From: Sporobacter sp038405045
Lineage (GTDB): Bacteria > Bacillota > Clostridia > Oscillospirales > Oscillospiraceae
Length of the DNA: 64,000 nucleotides
Assembly: GCA_038405045.1 (NCBI GenBank)
Contig: JBBZIV010000001.1
Location: forward strand, 1,165,767-1,229,766
Direction of reading: 5' to 3'
Made by a program: the position numbers and the translations under genes. Each line of letters opens with the position of its first letter. Within the stretch, counting starts at the first letter, position 1. The notes beneath the pieces are model-generated. The model saw nothing but the letters and a program-made list of their open reading frames with translations, was not told the DNA's origin and did not search any database. Positions 33,051 to 40,539 of this stretch are shown piece by piece.

Positions 33051-33123
33051 AAGATTCTTCGCCTAATGGCTCAGAATGACAAAGTAAAGTCATTCTGAGG
33101 GGCATTTTGCCCCGAAGAATCTT
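33051..33123. repeat. nested palindromic repeat element
   Basis: A 73-base unit with outer arms AAGATTCTTCG / CGAAGAATCTT, inner arms CTCAGAATGAC / GTCATTCTGAG and a third hairpin GGGGCA-TTT-TGCCCC. It follows a plus-strand gene and precedes a minus-strand gene. Such interspersed palindromes with CAGAATGAC arms are common in clostridial intergenic regions. It may also terminate or stabilise the transcript. Confidence 0.8.
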
Positions 33124-33178
33124 CGTTTATATGCTTATTATTTTACTGGGTCTGCTTTGAACAGCCCCTTTTCCGCGA

Positions 33179-35521
33179 TCAGCTGCTCTTCGAAAACAAG
33201 TCTTCAAACGGGATTACGCGCTCCTCCTGCAGATAACGTCGCCGGAATTCGTCGGCCGGTACCGGCCTGCCGAGGAGATAGCCCTGCACCTGTCGGCAGC
33301 CGAGCTCGGTAAGGATGCTAAGCTGCTCGGCTGTTTCAACACCTTCTGCAATTGTCACTTTGCCGACGGCGTTGGCCATCGATATGATCGCCTTGACGAC
33401 CTCAAGCCCGCTGCCGCCCGACACTGTCAAATTATCTATGAGGGATTTGTCGATTTTAATTCTGTCAAAACGGTATTTATTGAGATAGCCAAGTGATGAA
33501 TACCCGGAGCCGAAGTCGTCAATGGAGACGGAGATGTTCAGTTCCTCAAACAGGTCAAAAATCGGTTTGACCTTTGCGTTCTCCTCAATCATCAGATTTT
33601 CCGTGATCTCGGCATCAATCCAGGCGGCCTTCAGGTCGTTCGAGGCGATGATATCCTTCAGTGTTAAGAAGAAATCATCCTCCGTCAACTGCTTGGGCGA
33701 AATGTTAATACCCATTTTCATTTGCACGCCGAAATGCGTGTTCCACTCCACAACCTGCTCAACCGCCTTGCGGAGAACCCATTTACCGATTCTATTAATA
33801 TAATCAATTTCTTCCGCCACCGGCACGAAGATGCTCGGCGGGATATAGCCGTGCTCGGAGCTGTTCCAGCGCAGAAGGGCTTCGGCGCCGATCAGCTTTT
33901 TCTCCGGCATCTCGAATTGCGGCTGGAAGAAAAGCTCAAAATCCTTCTGAAGGTTGGCTTTTCGCAAAAGCGCTTCAACCTCGTTTTTCATCCGAAGGTT
34001 TTCCTTGAACTTCGGGTCAAAAAACTCATATTTGTTAAAGCCGAGTGCCTTGGCCCTGTACATCGACATATCGGAATTCTTGAGCAGTGTTGTGGCGTCG
34101 GCGGCATCGTCCGGCAGGAGCGACACACCGATGCTGATGGTGACGTAAATAACCTGCTTGTCTACAAAGATTGGCGCACTGCAGATTTCAACGATCTGGC
34201 GGCACAGCCCCGCCAGCTGCTGGCGTGTATAGAGGCCGCGCAGCAGGATGGCAAACTCATCCCCGCCCATTCGAGCTAGGACGGCGTCGTATTTATTCCA
34301 GTTTAATAGGCGCTCGGAGATTTCGATAATGACTTTATCACCGACGTCGTGGCCATAACTGTCGTTGATCGTTTTGAAGCGGTCGAGGTCAAACTGCATG
34401 ACGATAATCCGCTCGCTGCTGTGCTGGAGGCGGATGGCTTCCTCAAGGCAGATGGAGAAATACCGCCTGTTATAAAGCTTTGTGACCGTGTCCTGATTGG
34501 CCAAAACGGACAATTCTAATAGCTGTTCCTGAATCTTCTTCTCAAGCTTGGCGTTGAGGCAGAACTCCTGATTGAGAAGCCTCTCGTTTTCATAAGCGAG
34601 ATGGACATACTTGACCGTCGCGTGGTTGAGCACGATAATGCCCATAAAAACGAGCAAGTCGATCATATTAAGCCCTTCAAACGCAACGGCAAGGACCGGG
34701 AAGATCATCAAAAAGTACCATTTACTTTTTCCGGCATCGTCCTCTATCCCTTCGAGGTCTTTAACGGACGTTTTTGATATAAGTTTATGAAAGCTCCCGA
34801 GCGCAATGAGCGCAATCGGATAAATAAACAAAACGTCAATGAAGGAATTAGGCTGATACAGGTTTTTATAGACCAAGTAGTAGTACAAAATATCGGTGGC
34901 ACAAAAAAGCACAACACCGATGGCAATCATTTTTAAAAACAACGGCAATTTGTAGTGGGGGGCGGTAATGAGCCACGTAGAGATTTCGATCACAAGAAAA
35001 ATGTCGAGAACGATCGAAACGGCTGATATGATGCCGTCGCTCGTAAAAATTTTGATGGCGGCGTCTTCCTTGCCAAAAAAGACAATCCAGATTAATAGCA
35101 CACTGAGAATTCCGATCGTCACCGATTCGATAACACCGCGGATTGAGCGCCATTTGTGAAACTGCTGAAAACCGAATAACAACACGGCAGCGACAATCAT
35201 GATGTTTGTGACAAAATACGCAATATTGACAGATATATTCTGCGACGGGTCTATCCCGTTGCGCAGCAACACAGCCCAACCAATATCGCCGACCGACCAT
35301 GCAAAGCAGGCCACTGACAAAAAGATAAAGGCAAGGCTGAGCACCGGTTTTTTATCTGAAAGCAAATAAACCATGAGCAAAATGCCCCCGGAGACGGCGG
35401 CAACAATCGGTGACAAAAGATCTCCGGCGGAAGGCATAACAAAATAGGAGCCCGTATAGATCAATACAAGAACAACTAAGATGATCCAGCTGCTCGACGC
35501 GACGGACTTTTTCATCTGCAC
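33179..35521 (-). CDS. membrane GGDEF-EAL cyclic-di-GMP enzyme
   Basis: A 780-residue protein with about eight or nine hydrophobic segments in the first 320 residues (MASE-like sensor), then a GGDEF domain (MGGDEFAIL near 418) and a complete EAL domain (EALLRW near 545, ITENLM, DDFGSGYSS, KIDKS, EGVET, QGYLLGRPV). Both active sites look intact. The RxxD inhibitory site normally found five residues before GGDEF is absent (KYDA at that place), so product inhibition is not expected. The start is GTG at 35521 or ATG at 35515. It could supply or destroy the messenger read by the pilA riboswitch. Confidence 0.93.
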   Translation of the reverse strand: MQMKKSVASSSWIILVVLVLIYTGSYFVMPSAGDLLSPIVAAVSGGILLMVYLLSDKKPVLSLAFIFLSVACFAWSVGDIGWAVLLRNGIDPSQNISVNIAYFVTNIMIVAAVLLFGFQQFHKWRSIRGVIESVTIGILSVLLIWIVFFGKEDAAIKIFTSDGIISAVSIVLDIFLVIEISTWLITAPHYKLPLFLKMIAIGVVLFCATDILYYYLVYKNLYQPNSFIDVLFIYPIALIALGSFHKLISKTSVKDLEGIEDDAGKSKWYFLMIFPVLAVAFEGLNMIDLLVFMGIIVLNHATVKYVHLAYENERLLNQEFCLNAKLEKKIQEQLLELSVLANQDTVTKLYNRRYFSICLEEAIRLQHSSERIIVMQFDLDRFKTINDSYGHDVGDKVIIEISERLLNWNKYDAVLARMGGDEFAILLRGLYTRQQLAGLCRQIVEICSAPIFVDKQVIYVTISIGVSLLPDDAADATTLLKNSDMSMYRAKALGFNKYEFFDPKFKENLRMKNEVEALLRKANLQKDFELFFQPQFEMPEKKLIGAEALLRWNSSEHGYIPPSIFVPVAEEIDYINRIGKWVLRKAVEQVVEWNTHFGVQMKMGINISPKQLTEDDFFLTLKDIIASNDLKAAWIDAEITENLMIEENAKVKPIFDLFEELNISVSIDDFGSGYSSLGYLNKYRFDRIKIDKSLIDNLTVSGGSGLEVVKAIISMANAVGKVTIAEGVETAEQLSILTELGCRQVQGYLLGRPVPADEFRRRYLQEERVIPFEDLFSKSS

Positions 35522-35684
35522 AATTCTTTCCCCGCTTTTCTTTTTCTCTCACAAACGAAGGAACTAACGAAAGCCGACTTTTTTACCTTTTATTTATCGG
35601 AATAATTTTGAAAAAATTTAATTTTTTTCTTAAATTTTGTAATTTTAATGGAAAATCAAGATTACATATAGGTGGTTTTATATT

Positions 35685-36350
35685 TTAATCCGTCGTGTCG
35701 CCGTTACCGGAGACAGGTATAACCTCCCCGAGAAACGTCGGCTCCGGCTTAAAAATACAGGTGAAAAAATCCTTGGCACGCGCCAGAATCTCCCTGCAGT
35801 CTCTCAACCACTGACCGGCGTAGGGCTTGGGCTCTGAGACAACGCCGTACGCATCGAGACCGAGCTGGGCGGCAATGTACAGCGCCCTGTACATGTGATA
35901 GCGCTGCGTCACGATAATTATTTTTTTCGCGGCGAAGACGTCCCGCGCCCGATACATGCTCTCATACGTCGAAAACCCCGCGTGATCCTGAAAAACATGC
36001 GCCGACGGGACGCCCGCAGCGACGGCAAAATCTTTCATAACCTTCACTTCGTTATAATTGACAGCGCTGTTGTCGCCGCTCATCAGAATTCTGTCTGAGG
36101 CGCCGAGCTTGTAGAGGCGAACGCCCTCTGTTAGCCTGTCCTCGAGCATTTCGCTCGGGTATCGGTTGTTGTAGACGCCGCAGCCAAGTATCAAAATGCA
36201 GTCGACATCCTGGAGGCCAGCGGCTTCCGACTCGCTGATGATCTTGTCACCGCCGCCAAGGACGATCCTGTTCAGGGCAAACACGGCTGATGTGCCGATA
36301 AGTGCCGCAATGATGATAACGGCCAGGGCGGCCCGCGCGAATTTTGCCAT
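35685..36350 (-). CDS. SanA/YdcF-like DUF218 membrane-anchored protein
   Basis: A 221-residue protein with an N-terminal membrane anchor (about 5-27) and a DUF218 domain: ILILGCGVYNNRYPSEML, RLTEGVRLYK, ILMSGDN, ESMYRARDVF and IIVTQRYHMYRAL. The YHMYRA segment and the GDN loop are typical of SanA, which affects envelope permeability and vancomycin sensitivity in E. coli by an unknown reaction. GGAG precedes the ATG. It lies downstream of the zinc-ribbon cluster with a likely terminator between. Confidence 0.87.
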   Translation of the reverse strand: MAKFARAALAVIIIAALIGTSAVFALNRIVLGGGDKIISESEAAGLQDVDCILILGCGVYNNRYPSEMLEDRLTEGVRLYKLGASDRILMSGDNSAVNYNEVKVMKDFAVAAGVPSAHVFQDHAGFSTYESMYRARDVFAAKKIIIVTQRYHMYRALYIAAQLGLDAYGVVSEPKPYAGQWLRDCREILARAKDFFTCIFKPEPTFLGEVIPVSGNGDTTD

Positions 36351-36417
36351 ATTTCACTCCGCTCAGTGTTGGTTGCATGAAGATGCTTCGACGGATCCAA
36401 CCGTCATCATGAACTTA

Positions 36418-36476
36418 AATGAAAGCTGCCGTGGCGGCGCGGGACACGATCCCGGTCATCCTGCGGCAGCTTTTGC
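36418..36476 (-). terminator. long-stem terminator after the DUF5640-like cluster
   Basis: On the minus strand AAAAGCTGCCGCAGGATGAC and its partner CGGCAGCTTTCATTT form a stem with a branched GC-rich middle (GATCGTGTCCCG). The tail is only moderately U-rich. It lies between the last zinc-ribbon gene and the SanA-like gene. Confidence 0.5.
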
Positions 36477-36483
36477 ATCAATG

Positions 36484-37002
36484 CTATTTCTTGTACAGCG
36501 TCAGTGTAAACCCTTCATATGTCAGGTCGAGCGCTGTTTTGCCGTTTGCTTTGTAGATTTTAAACTGGCCCGAGGACGTATTATTACTGGAATCCGTTAC
36601 GGTCAGTACGTCGCCTTTGACAGAGTATTTGGACGTATCCGTTTCGCCGTAACTTTCCGAGACAACTGTGCCGTCTCTGTTAAAAGTGAGCGAGAATTCA
36701 ACACCGTAATACTCCGTCGACCAGGTGCCGATCAGAGAGCTCTTGCCACCGGAGAACATCACAATTAAGACGATAGCTGCGACAATGACGACGACAGCTG
36801 CCACAGAAATGATGCCGATCAGTGTGTAATTGGGCTTTTTGACCGGTGGTGCCATGACGGCTGTCTGTACTGGAGCATATGCGCCGCCGGCTGCTGCCTG
36901 CTGAACCGGAGCCGACGGTGCGCTGGCACCGAGCGGTGCACCGCAACTGACGCAAAAAGCGTTCCCCTCGCTGTTTTGCGTCCCGCAATTGGAACAAAAC
37001 AT
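36484..37002 (-). CDS. zinc-ribbon membrane protein with DUF5640-like lipocalin domain
   Basis: A 172-residue protein: N-terminal zinc ribbon CSNCGTQ...FCVSCGAPL, an Ala/Pro/Val-rich linker, a membrane helix near 65-88 and a C-terminal beta-barrel-like part beginning LIGTWSTEYYGVEFSLTF. The last part recurs in the neighbouring gene at 37080. The ATG at 37002 follows AGAGAGG; one seven codons upstream lacks a site. Such proteins are common and unstudied in Clostridia. Cytoplasmic ribbon and outside barrel is inferred from the single helix. Confidence 0.8.
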   Translation of the reverse strand: MFCSNCGTQNSEGNAFCVSCGAPLGASAPSAPVQQAAAGGAYAPVQTAVMAPPVKKPNYTLIGIISVAAVVVIVAAIVLIVMFSGGKSSLIGTWSTEYYGVEFSLTFNRDGTVVSESYGETDTSKYSVKGDVLTVTDSSNNTSSGQFKIYKANGKTALDLTYEGFTLTLYKK

Positions 37003-37079
37003 CTGAAAAACCTCTCTTTTCATTTTATTAATTTATCAAGCCTGCCGCGCGGCCGAGGCCTGACTGTGCTCCAAAGCGC

Positions 37080-37439
37080 TTACTTTTCGTACATCACAAT
37101 AGGACTACCGCTGATGGACCATTCAATTTGCTTTTTGCCGTCGACCTTTGTGACTTTATATGTGCCCGTCGTCGTCTGTCCGTCAGAATCTGTCATCGTC
37201 AGCGTATCATTCGTCACAGTGTAGGTCGCTTTGCTATCGACACCGTTGGAACTGATGATAACTGTATCGTCTCTTTTAAACGTCAGTGTCAACCCTGAGT
37301 TCTCTCCCCCGAAAGACCATTTGCCGAGAACTGGGTTGCTGGTGCTACTGAGGAAAACGGCAATAACAACGGCGGCAATAACGACAACGGCTGCTGACGC
37401 GATGATGACAATGCGCTTAGTCTTCAAATTCAAAAACAA
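37080..37439 (-). CDS. small membrane-anchored DUF5640-like protein
   Basis: A 119-residue protein with a TTG start, a helix at about 9-30 and then the same barrel pattern as its neighbour: LGKWSFGGENSGLTLTFKRDDTV, TYTVTNDTLTMTD and a final aromatic-Lys end. It lacks the zinc ribbon, so it looks like a trimmed paralogue of the gene at 36484. RBS AAAGAG is close to the start. It follows the zinc-ribbon gene at 37498 by 58 bases. Confidence 0.75.
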   Translation of the reverse strand: MFLNLKTKRIVIIASAAVVVIAAVVIAVFLSSTSNPVLGKWSFGGENSGLTLTFKRDDTVIISSNGVDSKATYTVTNDTLTMTDSDGQTTTGTYKVTKVDGKKQIEWSISGSPIVMYEK

Positions 37440-37497
37440 TCACTCTTTCAGTATGTAATAGTTGCCTTGGTCGACGGCGAACCTGAAGGCGACGCCT

Positions 37498-37965
37498 TTA
37501 TTCCGTCTTCTGGCCGCAGCCGGAGCAGAACACAGCGCCGGGAGCTAAAACAGCACCACAGCCGGAGCATGTTTTTACTTCCGGTGAAGCGACCGGTTCC
37601 TCGGCGGGTGGTGGCGTCAGCTTTGCGCCGCAGGACGTGCAAAAGAGGCTGCCTTCCGTCACAGACGCGCCGCAGGATGGGCAGCTCTCAGCGCCCTTGA
37701 GTTTATTAATCTGTTCTTCATAATCGTTAATTTTGGTCTGCGCTTCTTTCACTGCCGAGACAAACACAGCCAGATTTTCATCGGGATTTTCGGCAAAGAG
37801 CTCAAAATACTTCTCGCCTATTTTGCTGAAATTATCGCTGATAGCGCGCTTTTCCGCCGAAATCTGCGAGTTGATTTTTGTTGTCTCTGCCAAAATCTTT
37901 GTTTTTTTGATCGCATCCTGACTTGTCTGCGTCACTTTTTTGCCGAGATCCTCAAAAAAAGCCAT
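37498..37965 (-). CDS. double zinc-ribbon, coiled-coil protein
   Basis: A 155-residue protein with a charged helical N-terminal half (about 1-90, possible coiled coil), then two zinc ribbons: CPSCGAS...FCTSCGAKL near 94-118 and CSGCGAV...FCSGCGQK near 134-153, joined by a Pro-rich linker. No membrane segment. It is the first gene of the minus-strand cluster with the two DUF5640-like proteins. Function unknown; the ribbons may mediate protein contacts. AAGGAATG precedes the ATG. Confidence 0.82.
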   Translation of the reverse strand: MAFFEDLGKKVTQTSQDAIKKTKILAETTKINSQISAEKRAISDNFSKIGEKYFELFAENPDENLAVFVSAVKEAQTKINDYEEQINKLKGAESCPSCGASVTEGSLFCTSCGAKLTPPPAEEPVASPEVKTCSGCGAVLAPGAVFCSGCGQKTE

Positions 37966-38430
37966 CTGTTCTTCATTCCTTTCAACATCATTGAAGCATT
38001 ATATGAAACGAGCTTGACGGCACAGCACAAATAGATACCTGCTTCCAGTGTAACTTTAGCACAATAGGGGCAATATTTCAAACGATTTCTGAAAATTCAA
38101 AAGAATTTACCATGTGTGCGGACACATAGTTGGCCATTTCGGCGTTAAACTATACTTGGACACGATGGATATTCAGAATGCTTCTGACGTCGTGTCAAAA
38201 GATAATATGTTCAGGTTTGAAACTGAAAAACGACGACATTCGGTTATACGGCCGGATGGCTGCCGGGAGATGGTTGAGTTGAATGATGTAATTGGCCCGT
38301 TTTTTGCCGCATTCGGTATACGGGCAAAAACCAGAGACAACTGTCCTTTCTCAAAACAGTAAAACACTGACTGAGAAGAAGCAGGGATTCAAAGGAATCC
38401 CTGCTTCTTCATGCGCCGAAAACAGCGCTT
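37966..38430. other. intergenic stretch with no convincing gene
   Basis: About 465 bases between the zinc-ribbon cluster and the desulfoferrodoxin gene. A plus-strand frame of 82 codons (38114-38362) and a minus-strand frame of 64 codons (38173-38367) overlap here, but neither has a good ribosome binding site or a recognised motif. The plus frame reads with natural-looking amino acid use (for example FETEKRRHSVIRPDG), so a decayed gene is possible. It ends in the strong hairpin at 38375-38410. Confidence 0.5.
38375..38410. terminator. perfect 16-pair hairpin after desulfoferrodoxin
   Basis: GAAGAAGCAGGGATTC, loop AAAG, GAATCCCTGCTTCTTC. It lies just past the desulfoferrodoxin stop. No U-run of more than three follows on either strand, so it could be a weak terminator or a stabilising structure. 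Confidence 0.6.
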
Positions 38431-38814
38431 TTAAAATTCTGTTTTCCACAAACCGTGCAGATTGCAGTAAGCGTATGCCGCGACCGGCGTATCATCCTCG
38501 AGCGTAAAAACGGCCTCCGGCTTGTCGCCGGGCTTGAGGCATTTACGCTGGCCGCCGGAAGCAGTCTGGAGATAGACCCACATGATGTAATGCTCTTCCG
38601 TCATTGGGTGCAAAACAGAGCCGACCGTGACGGTAACTTTGTTTCCGCTCACAGCGACGACAGGCACATGCTTCTCGCGGCTGGCGTCAACAGTATTTGG
38701 CTCAAGCGCCGTCATCTCGTCACCGCAGCAAGACAGCGGCTTTCCAGAAGCCAGAATGAGTCCGACAAGATTCCCGCAATGCTTGCAGACAAAAAAACGC
38801 ATCTCACAATTCAT
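38431..38814 (-). CDS. dfx: desulfoferrodoxin (superoxide reductase)
   Basis: A 127-residue superoxide reductase. The N-terminal desulforedoxin-like iron centre has C10, C13, C29 and C30 (FVCKHCG, SCCG). The C-terminal catalytic site has HVPVV, HPMTEEHYIMWVYLQT and CNLHGLW, giving the four His and one Cys that hold iron. It converts superoxide to peroxide, which rubrerythrin can then remove. The ATG at 38814 follows AGAGGG; an upstream in-frame start at 38871 would add an unconserved tail. Confidence 0.95.
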   Translation of the reverse strand: MNCEMRFFVCKHCGNLVGLILASGKPLSCCGDEMTALEPNTVDASREKHVPVVAVSGNKVTVTVGSVLHPMTEEHYIMWVYLQTASGGQRKCLKPGDKPEAVFTLEDDTPVAAYAYCNLHGLWKTEF

Positions 38815-38904
38815 AAATGTCCCTCTTCCCGCCGCTTGAATCGGCTGAATGTTTACGGCTGCCCAGCACATTGGCTGTTTCCGATTTTTTCAATGGTTGT
38901 TTCT

Positions 38905-38933
38905 AGTATACCACACGCCGCCAAAAGGTACAA
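38905..38933 (-). promoter_or_regulatory. promoter of the desulfoferrodoxin gene
   Basis: On the minus strand TTGTAC (38933-38928) and TATACT (38910-38905) lie 17 bases apart, about 90 bases before the start codon. Both are close to the sigma-A consensus. Confidence 0.7.
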
Positions 38934-39156
38934 TTATTTCTAGATCAATAACGTCATTAAAGTAAAATGTAAACTTGCTAATTATTCTCACTTATCTCTC
39001 ATTATTCTTATAAATTACCGTATATAACAATATTCGTTCAAATTTTTATCATTTTTTCGTGGTTTATTGCATGGCATTCTCTCGTATTTATTTTATATAA
39101 CGCCGGCCGTCCCTTCATGCATGGTACAATTTTTTCATCTTTATGTCGACATATTA

Positions 39157-39185
39157 TTTACATTTATTAGAAAATATGCTATATT
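39157..39185 (+). promoter_or_regulatory. promoter for the small ORF at 39223
   Basis: TTTACA (39157-39162) and TATATT (39180-39185) are 17 bases apart in an AT-rich stretch, about 40 bases before the ATG. This and the perfect ribosome binding site are the main evidence that the small ORF is expressed. Confidence 0.6.
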
Positions 39186-39222
39186 TATCTTGCCTCTCCA
39201 TATGAGAGAAAAGGAGGTAAAA

Positions 39223-39357
39223 ATGGACGATCAGGAATTTATGAAATTACAGGTTTCTCTTGGAGACACGTCTATTGTTTCTCTGCTTCTTGCAGAGCTG
39301 TCAGATACCGAAGATACCGGAGCGCCTCCTGCTTTTTCTCCGCCGACAGGGCGTTGA
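39223..39357 (+). CDS. unrecognised 44-residue small protein
   Basis: The ATG follows AAGGAGG at 5-6 bases, a perfect ribosome binding site, and a promoter lies upstream. The product starts MDDQEFMKLQVSLGD and ends in a Pro/Thr-rich tail. It has no recognised motif. The last 86 bases overlap the 3' end of the XRE gene on the other strand. The tail may be a chance read-through into that gene, as if the original small gene was cut when the XRE module arrived. I do not know its function. Confidence 0.45.
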   Translation: MDDQEFMKLQVSLGDTSIVSLLLAELSDTEDTGAPPAFSPPTGR

Positions 39358-39682
39358 ACAGCTCGAGATTCTGCTTTGCCTGCTCGTCGTTCCACTCTGG
39401 AGCGGCGAGCTTTTCTTTGACAAGCGCCGTCAGGCGCCCTAAGAGCGCCTCCTCACCCACCGGTACATCCGCGGGCATTTCCTCTGTCAGCCAGGCGACG
39501 GGAACATCAAAATAGCGGGCGATCTTGACAAGCTTTTCATGCTTCGGGATACTGTTGCCGCGCTTCCACTCGCTGAGTGAGCTCTGTGACATCCCAATGT
39601 CTTTTGCCAGCTTGTACGGCGTCATACCGCGGCTGCGCAGCAATATATCCAAGTGTTCGTACATATTTTTGTTCGCACCCAT
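39272..39682 (-). CDS. XRE-family transcriptional regulator (phage repressor-like)
   Basis: A 136-residue regulator. The HTH_3 domain is at about 8-65: LRSRGMTPYKLAKDIGMSQS, then LSEWKRGNSIP and YFDVPVAWL. The C-terminal half is charged and helical, with no peptidase site, so it is not a LexA/CI-type self-cleaving repressor. It is divergent from a group of tiny genes, the usual lysogeny-control layout. A weak AGGCG precedes the ATG. Confidence 0.88.
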   Translation of the reverse strand: MGANKNMYEHLDILLRSRGMTPYKLAKDIGMSQSSLSEWKRGNSIPKHEKLVKIARYFDVPVAWLTEEMPADVPVGEEALLGRLTALVKEKLAAPEWNDEQAKQNLELFNALSAEKKQEALRYLRYLTALQEAEKQ

Positions 39683-39794
39683 CGCCTGCCGTCCGGACTG
39701 CCTGTATTACAGCGCCTACACAGAAACCTGTGACTATACGCTTCTCATGTTTCGCACACGTGGCTGCCCGACGGACGCCTGCACACGTTATTTA

Positions 39795-40136
39795 ATGCGC
39801 ACTGCCCCGCGCCCTTGGAGCCGAGTCCATGTGACGGTACCGGGGATTTGCACAACGTCAGACATACGGCACCAGTCGGATATCCCGGAACCGCCCCCCG
39901 GCCCGCCGGAGAATGATCGCTGTATAACAGCCGACTGCGGCCACGAGCTCTATGAGGGCGAGGAGCTTTATATTTGGGAGGACGGCGAGACACTTTGTTC
40001 CGACTGCCTGGAGGACAAGTTTCAGGAAATGAGTCTTTCTGAGCGCGCCGAGCTTCTCGGCTGTGAGCATGAAACGGTTGCTTTTCGGAAAAGAGGCGGA
40101 ACGTATGGCGAATTTAACGCGACACATGATCGTTAA
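39795..40136 (+). CDS. unrecognised small protein with a Cys-pair domain (phage/mobile-like)
   Basis: A 113-residue product with CITADCGHELYEGEELYIWED, then TLCSDCLEDKFQEMSLSERAEL, a pair of Cys-x4-Cys and Cys-x2-Cys sites that suggests a small zinc ribbon. Similar small proteins occur in prophage and integrative elements of Clostridia, from memory. The start is uncertain: the ATG at 39795 has no clear site and a GTG near 39831 follows GGAG. The N-terminal stretch is Pro-rich. It overlaps the next small ORF by 32 bases. Confidence 0.6.
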   Translation: MRTAPRPWSRVHVTVPGICTTSDIRHQSDIPEPPPGPPENDRCITADCGHELYEGEELYIWEDGETLCSDCLEDKFQEMSLSERAELLGCEHETVAFRKRGGTYGEFNATHDR

Positions 40137-40215
40137 ACACGCACCGGCGCGGCAGGTGCCTTATTCCCTGTATAAAATTGATACGAGCCAATTCAGAACG
40201 AGTGAGGTGGCCTGA
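40105..40215 (+). CDS. unrecognised 36-residue small protein
   Basis: Short frame beginning MANLTRHMIVKHAPARQ, with AGAGGCGG ahead of the ATG. The stop codon shares a base with the next start (TGATG), so it is coupled to the gene at 40215. Basic N-terminal half. No family recognised; the support is spacing and coupling only. Confidence 0.4.
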   Translation: MANLTRHMIVKHAPARQVPYSLYKIDTSQFRTSEVA

Positions 40216-40442
40216 TGCCTAGAAAAAAGATGCCATATCTCCCAGGCCGGGAGACGGCACGTCCAAACTGCTTTGCCTTTTATGTTGATAGAGGTGGCCG
40301 CCCCGCCTGCCGGGCACTGCGGGACGTTTATTGCCTGAAGGAGAAGCGCTCCTGTACCTTCCGCGCCACGCCGGAGTCTGCTGCCGAGGCACGAAAACGC
40401 GCGTGGCGGCGGCTGATGGCGCTTGGGCACCCGTGCGGGTAA
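40215..40442 (+). CDS. small Cys-rich protein (phage/mobile-like)
   Basis: A 75-residue basic protein with Cys in CFAFYV, ACRAL, DVYCLKEK, SCTF and a final PCG. The pattern C-x(n)-CRAL-x-YC-x-KEK-C resembles small proteins in clostridial prophages, from memory. GAGGTGG precedes the ATG. It closes the small plus-strand module that faces the XRE gene and is followed by a terminator. Confidence 0.65.
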   Translation: MPRKKMPYLPGRETARPNCFAFYVDRGGRPACRALRDVYCLKEKRSCTFRATPESAAEARKRAWRRLMALGHPCG

Positions 40443-40481
40443 AGCTGTCGTACCAAGCAGATCAACTCTCTTAAAAAGCAC

Positions 40482-40507
40482 GCTGACGGTTGTTTCGCCG
40501 TCAGCGC
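40482..40507. terminator. bidirectional terminator between the small-gene module and flotillin
   Basis: CGCTGACGG, loop TTGTTTCG, CCGTCAGCG. The minus-strand reading ends in TGCTTTTT; the plus-strand reading ends in a weaker CGCTATTTTAT. Confidence 0.8.
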
Positions 40508-40539
40508 GCTATTTTATCTCAGATGGCGTGTCAGCCGGA

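Noticed and set aside
38114..38362. 82-codon plus-strand frame before desulfoferrodoxin
   Set aside because: No ribosome site and no recognised family; kept only as part of an unexplained stretch.
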